Shown here piece after piece: positions 40,892 through 49,489 of a stretch of DNA of 64,000 bases (within the stretch, counting starts at the first letter, position 1; every line of letters starts with the position of its first letter). The position numbers were made by a program, and so were the translations under genes. The notes under the pieces were generated by a model. The model did no database searches. It was not told the origin of the DNA and saw only the letters and a list, made by a program, of their open reading frames with translations. The stretch is from Desulfobacteraceae bacterium (GTDB taxonomy: Bacteria; Desulfobacterota; Desulfobacteria; Desulfobacterales; Desulfosarcinaceae), in the NCBI GenBank assembly GCA_027068085.1, contig JAMOUQ010000030.1:62001-126000 (forward strand), in the 5' to 3' direction.

Positions 40892-42238
40892 TCAGGCCGG
40901 TTTCTCCATACATTCGTAGATTATATCCTGAAAAAACTTGATGTCCAACCCGACCTGGTAATGGTGCACGACGTCGTGCAAACCGCTGTGGCAGTTGTGG
41001 CACGGTGCGATAAGGATTTCGGCCCCCCGGCTCTTGGCATCGAACAACTGCTCGGCCTTGACCCGGTTGCCCGCAACCCGCTTTTTCTTGTACGGCGGGC
41101 CGCAGTTGATCACCCCGCCGCCGGCGGCACAGCAGTAGTTGTGCTCCCGGTTGGGATACATCTCCACCACCTCTTCACACAAGGCCCTGGCAATATAACG
41201 GGCCTTCTCATGCAAGCCTCCGCCCCGGGAGACATTACACGGATCGTGGAGGGTTACCGTATGGGGATATTTTTTTGCAATCCTTATCCGGCCCGAACTG
41301 ATGAGCTCGTAGTAGAAATCTATGGCGTGCACTATGGGAACCGGCGGCATGGACCAGCCCAGCCAGCGGTTGCCCATGTCGTAAACCGAACGGAAAGCAT
41401 GGCCGCATTCGCCCATGACGATTCTTTTAACCTTCAGCCTGGCGGCAGTCTCGAAGTGGGTCCTTTTCAGCCGCCCCATCAGCTCGTTGTCTCCGGTGAA
41501 CATGGCCATGTCGCTGTTGTCCCATCCCACGGTGGCCGGCATGGTCCAGTCGACCCCGGCAACATCCATGATGACGGCCGCCTGGTAGATCAACTGGGCC
41601 TGGAACTTGGGCTCGGGGGCAATCACCGAGTACATGATGTCGGCCCCTTCCTTCTCCAGGGGTATCCGCAGGGTCGGAATCTCGGCCTGGGCTTCTTCCT
41701 CCTGCCACTGGATGGTGTCCACCCATTCATCGCCCTTGACCCACATCTGGTTCATGTGAACAGAGTGGCTATGGGCCGTATCCTGGATGTAAAGAGGGGT
41801 GACCCCCAGCTTGTGGATGATACGGCGCACCACCGACATCAGGTAAGCGATATCGATACCGAAGGGGCAGTACTGCACGCAGCGCTTGCACAGGTTGCAC
41901 TCGGTATGGGCGATCATGACCGCCCGCCGGATAAATTCGGCATCCACCCGGCCCTTGCGCCTGATCATTTCCCAAATGGTCTGTTTGACCTTGCCCACGG
42001 GCGAAAACCGGGGGTCCTTGTCGTGGGAAAGATAGAAATGACAGGCGTCGGAACACAACCCGCAGTGGATACAGGTCTCCACATAAGCCTTGAGCCGGGC
42101 GCCGGTCTCCTGGTCCAGCACCTGCCGGATGACCTTTTCGATCTTGTCTTCGCTGAGGCGGGAAATGCCCACCCTGATGCCTTCGTCCTCGGGCTGATCT
42201 TCCGCTTGCTGTTTCGGTTTCTGTTCGGGTTCTGTCAT
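40892..42238 (-). CDS. tmcB: TmcB, HdrD-like iron-sulfur protein
   Basis: This 448-residue cytoplasmic-side subunit has two [4Fe-4S] motifs near the N-terminus (CIHCGLCSDAC and CNLCKRCVQYC) and, in the C-terminal half, two CCG-type regions (around HDPCNVSRGGG and NYCCAAGGG, then CHNCHSG) that in HdrD/DsrK bind a special [4Fe-4S] cluster. The start at ATG 42238 (GGGAGAG 7 bases upstream) is preferred to an upstream in-frame site. In Tmc this subunit is the proposed catalytic or electron-outlet site. Confidence 0.92.
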   Translation of the reverse strand: MTEPEQKPKQQAEDQPEDEGIRVGISRLSEDKIEKVIRQVLDQETGARLKAYVETCIHCGLCSDACHFYLSHDKDPRFSPVGKVKQTIWEMIRRKGRVDAEFIRRAVMIAHTECNLCKRCVQYCPFGIDIAYLMSVVRRIIHKLGVTPLYIQDTAHSHSVHMNQMWVKGDEWVDTIQWQEEEAQAEIPTLRIPLEKEGADIMYSVIAPEPKFQAQLIYQAAVIMDVAGVDWTMPATVGWDNSDMAMFTGDNELMGRLKRTHFETAARLKVKRIVMGECGHAFRSVYDMGNRWLGWSMPPVPIVHAIDFYYELISSGRIRIAKKYPHTVTLHDPCNVSRGGGLHEKARYIARALCEEVVEMYPNREHNYCCAAGGGVINCGPPYKKKRVAGNRVKAEQLFDAKSRGAEILIAPCHNCHSGLHDVVHHYQVGLDIKFFQDIIYECMEKPA

Positions 42239-42280
42239 GAAAGTCTCTCCCTGCTCCATGGGCAACTGTGCAAAACCGGG

Positions 42281-42940
42281 TTACCAATCCCTCGCATGCC
42301 GGACCTTGCCGAACTCGGAGCCCATGTAAGCCCGGGTCAAGGGCGCAAAGATCATATGGCTGAGTCTGGTAAACGGAACGGCCGCCAGCATGACTTCGCC
42401 GGCCAGCATGTGAACGATGGTCATCCAGGAAGTGCCGGTCCATTGATGGTAGGACAGCAGCCCGGTGACAAAGGGCGCCGCCACGATGGCCAGCAGCACG
42501 AAATCAGAGGTGTCGGTCACGAACCTGACCTCCCGGCGGGTCAGCCGCCGGATCAGGAAAAAAACGCAGCTGGCGATCACCAGCACCGTAAGCCAGTCTG
42601 CCACCGGATCGGGCAGGGCCCACCAGGAAAGATCCCAGGCTTCGTCCAGCAACACGATGTGCGACATGAGAAACAATGGGACCAGAATCAGGCAAAGGTG
42701 GAAGGCAAACGTGACCAGGGCTACCAGAGGGTGCAGGCGCCAGCTGGCCGTGCCGAAAGGCACCAGCCAGTGCAGGATCGACCGCAGGCTGTATTTCAGG
42801 CTCATGTAGGAGAAAATGAACTTCTCGGTCTTTGCCGCCATCCGGATCAGCCCCGCCAGCCGGACGAGGATGCCGGCGAAAAACAGGATAAAAGCGATCC
42901 AGGCCAAAGGCCCTGAAACCAGGGCGTATACTTGGTGCAT
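42281..42940 (-). CDS. tmcC: TmcC, cytochrome b-like membrane subunit
   Basis: This 219-residue protein has five hydrophobic segments, with His residues inside or next to them (FAFHLCL, LLSYHQW, IVHMLAG) as expected for heme b ligands of the NarI/DsrM family. It anchors TmcB in the membrane and carries electrons across. The ATG at 42940 has a perfect GGAGGAGG 4-5 bases upstream. It lies between tmcD and tmcB with gaps of about 60 and 42 bases. Confidence 0.9.
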   Translation of the reverse strand: MHQVYALVSGPLAWIAFILFFAGILVRLAGLIRMAAKTEKFIFSYMSLKYSLRSILHWLVPFGTASWRLHPLVALVTFAFHLCLILVPLFLMSHIVLLDEAWDLSWWALPDPVADWLTVLVIASCVFFLIRRLTRREVRFVTDTSDFVLLAIVAAPFVTGLLSYHQWTGTSWMTIVHMLAGEVMLAAVPFTRLSHMIFAPLTRAYMGSEFGKVRHARDW

Positions 42941-43001
42941 TGCCTCCTCCCCCGTTGTTACTTTAGCCCGCTTCGAGCGTTTCAAATCACGGTTACAGCG
43001 C

Positions 43002-44270
43002 TCAACCCGGGTTTACAATGGAATCGACCGGCACCACCCGGCGGTGATACACGCCTTTTTCCACCCCGCAAATCAACAACCTGTCGCCTTCAGGGCTGAA
43101 ACAGGGCGTCCAGGCCCGCTCACACCACCTGTCCCAGAGGCAATCGTCGACAGCGATGGTGTAACGGCCGTCCTTTTCCACCTTGGCCGCCACCCGCGCC
43201 CCGTCGGGGCTGAAAACCGGCTTCCAGGCCATATCGAACCGCCCCTTCCAGGCCTTGCCGTCCACGGCCACCGTCCAGCGGGAGTCGTCTTTGCCGAGGG
43301 CTGCCACCCGGCCGCCGTCCGGGCTGAAGACCATGTCGGTCACCATTTCGCCGAAGGTAAGGTCCCACGGCCGTTCATCGACGGCCACCGTCCAGCGGCC
43401 ATAGGCAGGCGCAACTATGGCGGCCAGGCGCTTTCCGTCAGGATCAAAGGCCTGGTGCCACAGCTGAACGAAACTGCGGTTCCAGATGGGTCCGTCCTCG
43501 GCCGCCAGGATCCACTTTCCGGCCACCCGCACCGGTGCCACCACCTGGCCGGTGCGGGGGTTGAAAACCGGTTCCCAGACGCAGCCGTAAGTCCGGGGCC
43601 ATGTCCGGCCGTCGACGGCGATGGTGTAATCGTAAAGATTCAGGCGTACTTCGGCGGCCAGGGATCTGTTGTCCGGACCGATGGCCAGATTCCAGACATT
43701 GACGAAACGCCGGTCCCAGGCCTTGCCTTCCAGGGCGGCGGTGAAGACCCCTTCCTGAAACTTGTGGACCTGGCCCGAGTCCACATCCTCTACCTGGACG
43801 GCTGCGGCCGTGCAGGAGCCGTCCTGACTGAGGGCGAAATAGGTCATGTTGGCAAAATCGCTATCCCAGGCTTTGCCGTCGCGGGCCATGCAATAGCGCA
43901 TGTCATTCTGGACGGCCACCGCCACGGAGTTTCCACCGGCGGCGTAAATGGGATTCCAGACATAATCGTACCATTTGTCCCAGGGCTTGCCATCGACCGC
44001 AACCGTCCACTGGCCGTCCCGGGCCACCAAAGCGATTAGGCTCCCGCCGTCTGCAAACCGCAAATGCCAGATCTTTTCGAAGGTATCGGGCCATTGTTCA
44101 CCATTGACACAGACACTGAAAACCCCTTCATCCAGATTGACCACCGCGGCTATTTTCTCACCGTCGGGACTTATGCAGGTCTCCTCGACCCAGCGGAAAC
44201 GTTCCTGCCAGGGCTTCAGATCGATCGCCAGTTCAGCCGTCTCCCAGTTCCACTGCCCGGTGTCTACCAT
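43002..44270 (-). CDS. tmcD: TmcD, tryptophan-rich repeat protein
   Basis: This 422-residue soluble protein is built of about eight repeats of roughly 45 residues, each containing a pattern like FSPDG-x-x-x-A followed by W-T-V-A-V-D-x-x-x-W and ending W-x-x-x-F. This gives very high Trp content and a likely beta-propeller fold. It matches the cytoplasmic TmcD subunit described for Desulfovibrio Tmc. It has no signal peptide. The ATG at 44270 has GGGAGG 9 bases upstream; an earlier in-frame start is unsupported. It is the first gene of the operon, so the order is tmcD-C-B-A. Confidence 0.87.
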   Translation of the reverse strand: MVDTGQWNWETAELAIDLKPWQERFRWVEETCISPDGEKIAAVVNLDEGVFSVCVNGEQWPDTFEKIWHLRFADGGSLIALVARDGQWTVAVDGKPWDKWYDYVWNPIYAAGGNSVAVAVQNDMRYCMARDGKAWDSDFANMTYFALSQDGSCTAAAVQVEDVDSGQVHKFQEGVFTAALEGKAWDRRFVNVWNLAIGPDNRSLAAEVRLNLYDYTIAVDGRTWPRTYGCVWEPVFNPRTGQVVAPVRVAGKWILAAEDGPIWNRSFVQLWHQAFDPDGKRLAAIVAPAYGRWTVAVDERPWDLTFGEMVTDMVFSPDGGRVAALGKDDSRWTVAVDGKAWKGRFDMAWKPVFSPDGARVAAKVEKDGRYTIAVDDCLWDRWCERAWTPCFSPEGDRLLICGVEKGVYHRRVVPVDSIVNPG

Positions 44271-44777
44271 AATGGGCCACCTCCCGGAAATTTTACCCCG
44301 TGCTCGAGCCGAACACCTTCTTCGTACAACTGTCCATTGCGCAACGGTCGGTTGCGGCAAAGGAACAGGCCCGTGCTTGCAAAGCGCCTTTGTTGCTGTC
44401 CCGCAGCATAACCGCGTCCCCCCAGGAAGGGGTACTTGTTCTCCTTTTATAAAATACGGAAGTCGTCAAAAACTCCTGCCGGATCTTTGAAAACCGGTCA
44501 ATGCCGGACAGAGAACCATTTTGACAACCACTATAGGTGAAGTAGTTTCGGTTATAAGTCAAGTTGAAAATAGGTAAACCTTTTCATATCTAAGAAGAAT
44601 TGAGCATTTCAAATGCAATCACCGCCGGGTTCGCAAGCCACCCGGCCAAAGGGGCTTGTTTTGAAATCAAACTCATGATAATTATGCTGACCTGTCCACC
44701 TTCGTCATATCACCGCGTAAACTCCTGGAGCACCCGGCAATAATGGTGTGGCATCCAGGCCAAAGGAGGTTTGCCAG
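44271..44777. other. 507-base divergent spacer upstream of tmcD
   Basis: This spacer is AT-richer than its surroundings. It holds a 13-bp palindrome GCATTTCAAATGC at 44604-44616 and a hairpin GCCGGGT/ACCCGGC at 44624-44646. I found no well-spaced promoter or known riboswitch; short open frames here look non-coding. Confidence 0.5.
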
Positions 44778-45275
44778 ATGGAGAAAAGAGCCAGCATCGC
44801 CCCGTTTTTCCTGGTACTGGTCCTGGCCGCAGGCTTGCAGGTGGCGCTCGTTGCAGCCGACACCCTTGAAACTCCGGTCAAGGTAGCCAAGAACTTTGTC
44901 AAGGCTTATTACCTTCTCGATCCGGGGATGAAAGATCTGCTTTGCAGTGATATCGCAGGCGATCAAGACAGGGATGTCGTCGGCGATTACATCTACGGCA
45001 AGATCACCGAGGCCCGCCAAAGAGGCCTGGCACCGGGCTGCCTGCGCCAGATGTTGTATGACATGCACGTGGAAATAATCGAAGAAAGCGAAAACGAGGC
45101 CACCGTCCACCTGACTGCGACCGGCAGGGTCTGCATAAACCCCGTCTTTGCCACCGTGGCCCGTATTTTCGCCATCGGCAACGAGTACCCCGTGGAGGCA
45201 ACCCTCCGGCTTGTCAGGCAAGACGGCAAGTGGCGGGTCTGCGGCAACCCTTTCGGTCTCAATCCCCGGCGCTGA
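44778..45275 (+). CDS. secreted small protein, NTF2-like
   Basis: This 165-residue protein has a clear signal peptide (ASIAPFFLVLVLAAGL, cleavage near VAA-DTL). The mature part (TPVKVAKNFVKAYYLLD ... ATVHLTATG ... ATLRLVRQDGKWRVCGN) has the helix-then-sheet pattern of NTF2-like/DUF4878-type periplasmic proteins. Two or three cysteines may form a disulfide. The ribosome site AAAGGAGG is 8 bases before the ATG. It is followed by a strong terminator. Function unknown. Confidence 0.65.
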   Translation: MEKRASIAPFFLVLVLAAGLQVALVAADTLETPVKVAKNFVKAYYLLDPGMKDLLCSDIAGDQDRDVVGDYIYGKITEARQRGLAPGCLRQMLYDMHVEIIEESENEATVHLTATGRVCINPVFATVARIFAIGNEYPVEATLRLVRQDGKWRVCGNPFGLNPRR

Positions 45276-45295
45276 CCCGAGCCGCATAAAGAACA

Positions 45296-45334
45296 ATCCG
45301 GGGCCGTGGCACATTCATCGGCCCCGGATTTTTT
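45296..45334 (+). terminator. strong terminator/attenuator before DUF166 gene
   Basis: ATCCGGGGCCG pairs perfectly with CGGCCCCGGAT (11 bp, 12-base loop) followed by six T residues. It lies between the secreted protein gene and the DUF166-like gene, only 8 bases before the latter's first ATG. Confidence 0.88.
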
Positions 45335-45342
45335 CAAACAAC

Positions 45343-46026
45343 ATGCCGGAAACAGCCATGGATCGACAAAGCCAACCGGCTGCCGAAGACTTGCCCCAGC
45401 GCGTCTGGGTTTTTCAGCAAAGCGGCAGCGGAGTAGAGAAAATAAAGGGTATCGGCAAGTACGGCAAGGGCCTGATCGAACTGAAGGTTTTCGACATCGA
45501 CGACGATCTGCCGCCGGTAATCGACGATGCCACCGCCTGGCTGCCGCAAAAGATAGAAGCCGATCTCGTCCTGGATTACCTCAAACATCCAGATCTTTCC
45601 GATGAACTTGCCCATTTGTGCCGCCGGTTCGGGGTGCCGGTAATCTCCTCGGGCAAAAAAGGCCCTCTGGCCGATGCCCTGACTCCGGCCACCTGCTGCG
45701 CCCTGGCCCGGCAAAAGGGCCTTGGAGCCTACGCCCGCATCTTCGGCTTGCCTGAATTCAGGGTAACCACCGCACGGGGCCGGATAAAATCCGTCGAAGT
45801 GCTCCGGGGAGCCCCCTGCGGCGCCACCTGGAACGTGGCCCGCAAACTGATCGGTATGGATATCGAGGAGGCCAAGACCAGGGTCGGCCTGGAAGCCCAG
45901 TTTTGCTGCACGGCCGATCCTGCCGGCTGGGACCCCATATCGGGAAAGAGCCCGGTCCATATCGCCGGAGAGCTGCACAAGGCTGGCTTGGTCAAAGCCC
46001 TTAAAAACGCGGAGGAAAACCCCTAG
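45343..46026 (+). CDS. DUF166-like protein
   Basis: This 227-residue cytoplasmic protein matches the DUF166 family known from methanogens and other anaerobes. It has a short charged N-terminus, then VISSGKKGPLADALTPATCC, and a conserved Cys-containing motif PCGATWNVARKLIG at about residue 162. Several Cys (TCC, FCC) could bind metal or an Fe-S cluster. Some archaeal members were once called thymidylate synthase, without proof. Start at ATG 45343 or 45358; neither has a clear ribosome site. Its stop shares CTAG with the opposing gene. Confidence 0.7.
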   Translation: MPETAMDRQSQPAAEDLPQRVWVFQQSGSGVEKIKGIGKYGKGLIELKVFDIDDDLPPVIDDATAWLPQKIEADLVLDYLKHPDLSDELAHLCRRFGVPVISSGKKGPLADALTPATCCALARQKGLGAYARIFGLPEFRVTTARGRIKSVEVLRGAPCGATWNVARKLIGMDIEEAKTRVGLEAQFCCTADPAGWDPISGKSPVHIAGELHKAGLVKALKNAEENP

Positions 46027-46676
46027 CCGCCCTTTGTCCTGACACCGGGCAGGCGGCCGGAAACGCGCTCCAGGCCGGGCTGTCCGCCTCCGGAGGCCTC
46101 GCTGCAGACCGGTCTGACTGCCCGCCAGGTATCGAGCCTGGTTTTAAGGTAGGTGGGAAGGTTCAGTATCAGTGGAAATATCCCCAGCGGTGCCCAGCAG
46201 CGATGGTTTATGCCGGCATCTGCGGCCCTGAAGATATCGACCAGGAGGCTGGCGGCCCCCATGGCCAGGGAGAAATGGCTGGCCAGCAACGACGGCAGTT
46301 CAACCCATGAGTGAAGACCGCTGACGAGGCGGAACCCTTCGCCCAGCAGAAAATATCCGGCCGCACATGGCAGGCCGCAGCAAAGAGCGTTCATCAAAGT
46401 CAGCCGATAGGCCCGGCCTTCAGGCATCCCCCGCAGGCGGGCCAGGGTATGCTGGTCATTGCGGGTCAGCGAGCCCCCCACATAATAAGTAAAAACCAGG
46501 GAAATCGTCCAGACAACGGCTCCGGCGGCCTTCCGCATGTATCGCCGGCGGCCGCCTTCCCCCTTCAGGCGCACCTGCCAGAAGCGCAGCCGCCTTGCAA
46601 GGCGCAGGATCCAGCGTCCGAAAACGCCGCTGTTTATGATGAGATAATCGAGGATACGGGCCTCGGGGTCCATCAT
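46023..46676 (-). CDS. hypothetical membrane protein
   Basis: This 217-residue protein has three to four hydrophobic segments (AAGAVVWTISLVFTYYV; LMNALCCGLPCAAGYFLL; LLASHFSLAMGAASLLV; PLGIFPLILNLPTYL). A basic N-terminal stretch precedes the first, and the C-terminal tail is hydrophilic. I recognise no family. AAGGTTGG lies just before the ATG. It converges with the DUF166-like gene, sharing four bases at the stops. Confidence 0.6.
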   Translation of the reverse strand: MMDPEARILDYLIINSGVFGRWILRLARRLRFWQVRLKGEGGRRRYMRKAAGAVVWTISLVFTYYVGGSLTRNDQHTLARLRGMPEGRAYRLTLMNALCCGLPCAAGYFLLGEGFRLVSGLHSWVELPSLLASHFSLAMGAASLLVDIFRAADAGINHRCWAPLGIFPLILNLPTYLKTRLDTWRAVRPVCSEASGGGQPGLERVSGRLPGVRTKGG

Positions 46677-46796
46677 CCAACCTTCGCCGCCTTTTATCCG
46701 GGCAATCGGGAACGGTACGGACAGGCAATATCGAATAGATAGACCAGCCCCGGACCCGTGTCAAGCAGGCGGGAAGGCGAAAGACAATGCGCTCAT

Positions 46797-48962
46797 TTAC
46801 TCCGTTTGCCCGGTCTTGACATCTCCGGCCGCCCGGATGGTATTGCGGCCGCCGGCCTTGGCCCCGTACAAAGCCTTGTCGGCGGCTTTGACCAGGAGAT
46901 GGGGAAGCATCCCGTCACAGGGAACGATGGTGGCCACCCCCAGGCTGATGGTGACATGGGGGGCTATCCCGGAGGTGCGGTGATCGATGGCCAGTTGCTC
47001 GACAGCGGTCCTGATCTCGCCTGCCAGAGCCACGGCGCCGGCCTGGTCCGTGGCGGGCAGGACAACGGCAAACTCCTCTCCTCCGAAACGGGCCACCAGG
47101 TCGGTGGGCCTTTTCAGGGTCGCATCGATGGCCTGGGCCACCGCCTGAAGGGTCCGGTCACCCTGGAGATGTCCATAGGTGTCGTTATAGGCTTTGAAAT
47201 GGTCTATGTCGCAAAGGATCAGGCTCAAAGGGGTCTTGTCGCGCCTGCAGCGCCGCCACTGCTGAACCAGATGCTGGTCGAACCGGCGGCGGTTGCCTAT
47301 TCCGGTCAGCTCGTCCCGGGCCGCCAGTTTCTGCAGTTTGGCGTTCGCTATTTTCAGGGCCGCCTGGGTTTCCATGTAATCCTGGATATCGCTGATGGTG
47401 CCGATCACACGCACCGGACGCCCGGTGCTGCTATGCTCCACCACCTTGCCCCTGATCCGCATCCAGCGCCACGATCCGCCGGCCGTGCGCATGCGGACAT
47501 CGATCTTGATCTGCTCCGAACCACTGCCGTCCATGGGGTATTTACTTAGAACATGCCTGTCGTCAGGATGGACCAAAGCGTGCCAGGCCTTGGGATCGTC
47601 TCCGAAACTGCCTGCCGGATAACCCAACAGGTCATGGCACTTGAGGCTGTAATATATCCGGCCGGCCACCACATCCAGGTCCCACAGGCCTTCGTTGGCA
47701 GCCGTCAGGGCCAGGGTCAGCCGGCGTTCACTACGGGCAAGGGCTGCTTCGGCCCGCCTGCGCAGCAGGGCCTGCACGAAAGCCGAGGCCAGGGAAAAGA
47801 CATCCTGCTGATCCTTCTGGCTGTATCCCCGGTCCTTGCCGGCCAGAACCAGCAGACCGAAAGGCTCTCCCCCGTCACCAAGGCATACGCCCAGCAGGCT
47901 GGAAGCCCGCTGCCGGCGGTTGCCGGCGGGCCATGGCAGAAATCCCTGAAGCCGGTTTTCAATCACGTGGGCGCCGCTTGCCAGCGCCTGTTGCAAGGCC
48001 GGATGAAACCCGCCCTGATCCGCCGGCGGTGCTTCCATGGACCCTGCGCGGCCGGCTTCCGGGAACGCCTTTTCCGTATCGGCCAGGACCGTCCATTTAC
48101 CGTCACCGATTTTGTCCAAAATCATTCCGGCCTTACTCGATGTGAGCCGGCAGGCTGCCATCAGGCACTCGGTCGCCAATTCGACGTCACTGACCTGCCC
48201 GAGGGCCGACTGGAGAACCATGTTGATGGCATCAAGCAGGGCTGTCTTGCGGCCCAGCTGCGCATGGACGCCCTCCTGCTCCTGCCCCTTTGCCTCGAAT
48301 TCCGGACACAAGACCGGCGGGGCGTCCGGCTTACCGGCAGTTTTTTCCTGCACACACAAACGCTTGCCGGCCGGAGGCCGACAAGCGAACCTGGCGGAGC
48401 CGTCTTTGGGGGCAAAATCTCTGTGGGCCCGGGAAATGATCTCGTTGATCATGTTCCACAGCCTTTCTATTTCAACCTCCAGGGCTCCCTGGTCTCCGGC
48501 CGGCATTTTGAGATAGGCCTCAACCAGCCTGTCACCGTCAATTCCTATCCTGGCCGCATACCGGTTGAGGGCGCAGTCATCCAGGGTCCCCCGGACTCTT
48601 TGACTGATCCACCAGTTGGCCAGATGGCGGCCTTCCACAACTATCGGCATCCCGGCATGCAACAACCCCAGGTGACTGCAGCGGCCGTACGCCGGAAGGA
48701 GACTCGAACTCAGGGTTGCCGAAAGTTTTTCAAGGTGGGCTCTGCAGGCCGCGTACCCCCTTGGGGCGTTGCGCACCATTTGGCAGGCTTCATTGAGCAG
48801 ACTGGGACGGGTAATGGGCCGGCCTTCCAGGTCTCTGATTATCGACGACACCCCGTTGACTGCTGCAAAGGAATTCTGCAGCCGCTGGAGATAACTCACT
48901 TCGACAAGCTCTGTGAGGCTGACACCGTCTATGGCCCTGCTGACTGAGATTCCATAACGCAT
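46797..48962 (-). CDS. diguanylate cyclase with PocR, GAF and PAS sensor domains
   Basis: The 721-residue protein makes c-di-GMP. Domain order: an N-terminal PocR ligand-binding domain (about 15-175, with CQMVRNAPRGYAAC and the YGRCSHLG Cys/His cluster), a GAF-like domain (about 235-430), a PAS/PAC domain (about 435-555, ending VIGTISDIQDYME) and a C-terminal GGDEF domain. The catalytic motif is GGEEF (627-631), and the inhibitory I-site RxxD (Arg618-Asp621) is intact, so product inhibition is expected. ATG 48962 has GGAG 7 bases upstream. No transmembrane segment is seen, so it should sense a cytoplasmic signal. Confidence 0.92.
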   Translation of the reverse strand: MRYGISVSRAIDGVSLTELVEVSYLQRLQNSFAAVNGVSSIIRDLEGRPITRPSLLNEACQMVRNAPRGYAACRAHLEKLSATLSSSLLPAYGRCSHLGLLHAGMPIVVEGRHLANWWISQRVRGTLDDCALNRYAARIGIDGDRLVEAYLKMPAGDQGALEVEIERLWNMINEIISRAHRDFAPKDGSARFACRPPAGKRLCVQEKTAGKPDAPPVLCPEFEAKGQEQEGVHAQLGRKTALLDAINMVLQSALGQVSDVELATECLMAACRLTSSKAGMILDKIGDGKWTVLADTEKAFPEAGRAGSMEAPPADQGGFHPALQQALASGAHVIENRLQGFLPWPAGNRRQRASSLLGVCLGDGGEPFGLLVLAGKDRGYSQKDQQDVFSLASAFVQALLRRRAEAALARSERRLTLALTAANEGLWDLDVVAGRIYYSLKCHDLLGYPAGSFGDDPKAWHALVHPDDRHVLSKYPMDGSGSEQIKIDVRMRTAGGSWRWMRIRGKVVEHSSTGRPVRVIGTISDIQDYMETQAALKIANAKLQKLAARDELTGIGNRRRFDQHLVQQWRRCRRDKTPLSLILCDIDHFKAYNDTYGHLQGDRTLQAVAQAIDATLKRPTDLVARFGGEEFAVVLPATDQAGAVALAGEIRTAVEQLAIDHRTSGIAPHVTISLGVATIVPCDGMLPHLLVKAADKALYGAKAGGRNTIRAAGDVKTGQTE

Positions 48963-48981
48963 GAGAACACTCCGCTCCAAC

Positions 48982-49018
48982 CCATCAGGGAAAAGGCCAC
49001 CCGGCTTTCCCCTGATGG
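48982..49018 (-). promoter_or_regulatory. 14-bp hairpin in diguanylate cyclase leader
   Basis: CCATCAGGGGAAAG pairs with CTTTTCCCTGATGG with one G-U, around a 9-base loop. It ends 19 bases before the ATG at 48962. No T run follows on either strand. Confidence 0.45.
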
Positions 49019-49278
49019 AGCTGAAACGGTCTGCCAGGCAGCCCGGCTGTCCAACCCGGCGGTTGTCACCTTCTCTGGCTCTTTCCCGCACACGGCCACA
49101 TTTTCAAGGCTTCAACCAACCGGACTGGATCCGCGGCTTTCCGCCCTCCGGTTCCCCGGAGTTCGGCTTTTTCTGGTAGCAAACCACCCAAAGAGCGATG
49201 GCTTTGAAACTTACGGATCTTTACCGCTAAGCACGCGGTTTTTTAAAAACAAAGAAAGTCGCTGCGCTCTCGGTTCAA

Positions 49279-49314
49279 GGGGCTTGTCCACGGCGTCTTG
49301 CCATGGACGGCCCC
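49279..49314. other. long interrupted hairpin in 48963-49489 spacer
   Basis: Three stacked stems, GGGGC/GCCCC, GTCCA/TGGAC and GGC/GCC, close on loop GTCTT. The spacer around it is gene-poor; an open frame at 49211-49468 is not convincing. It could be a structured RNA or a repeat element. Confidence 0.35.
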
Positions 49315-49489
49315 TGGTACACAAAGACAGGATACAATTTTGATGCCAGGCGGGAGGAAATTTTAAGCTACTGCAATATATGGGTATTTTAAAACCGGCC
49401 AATTCCCCTTGGGTAAAAGGCGCCCTTGGAATGAGAAAATTTTGTAAGAATTGGCATATAAATTTCACATTGAACCGTTACCCAAAGGA

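Noticed and set aside
44293-44562. Possible 89-residue gene upstream of tmcD
   Set aside because: Its composition is non-coding-like and it overlaps the tmcD leader and ribosome site region.
49211-49468. Possible 85-residue gene on the minus strand
   Set aside because: It has no ribosome site and no domain, and a strong hairpin runs through it.
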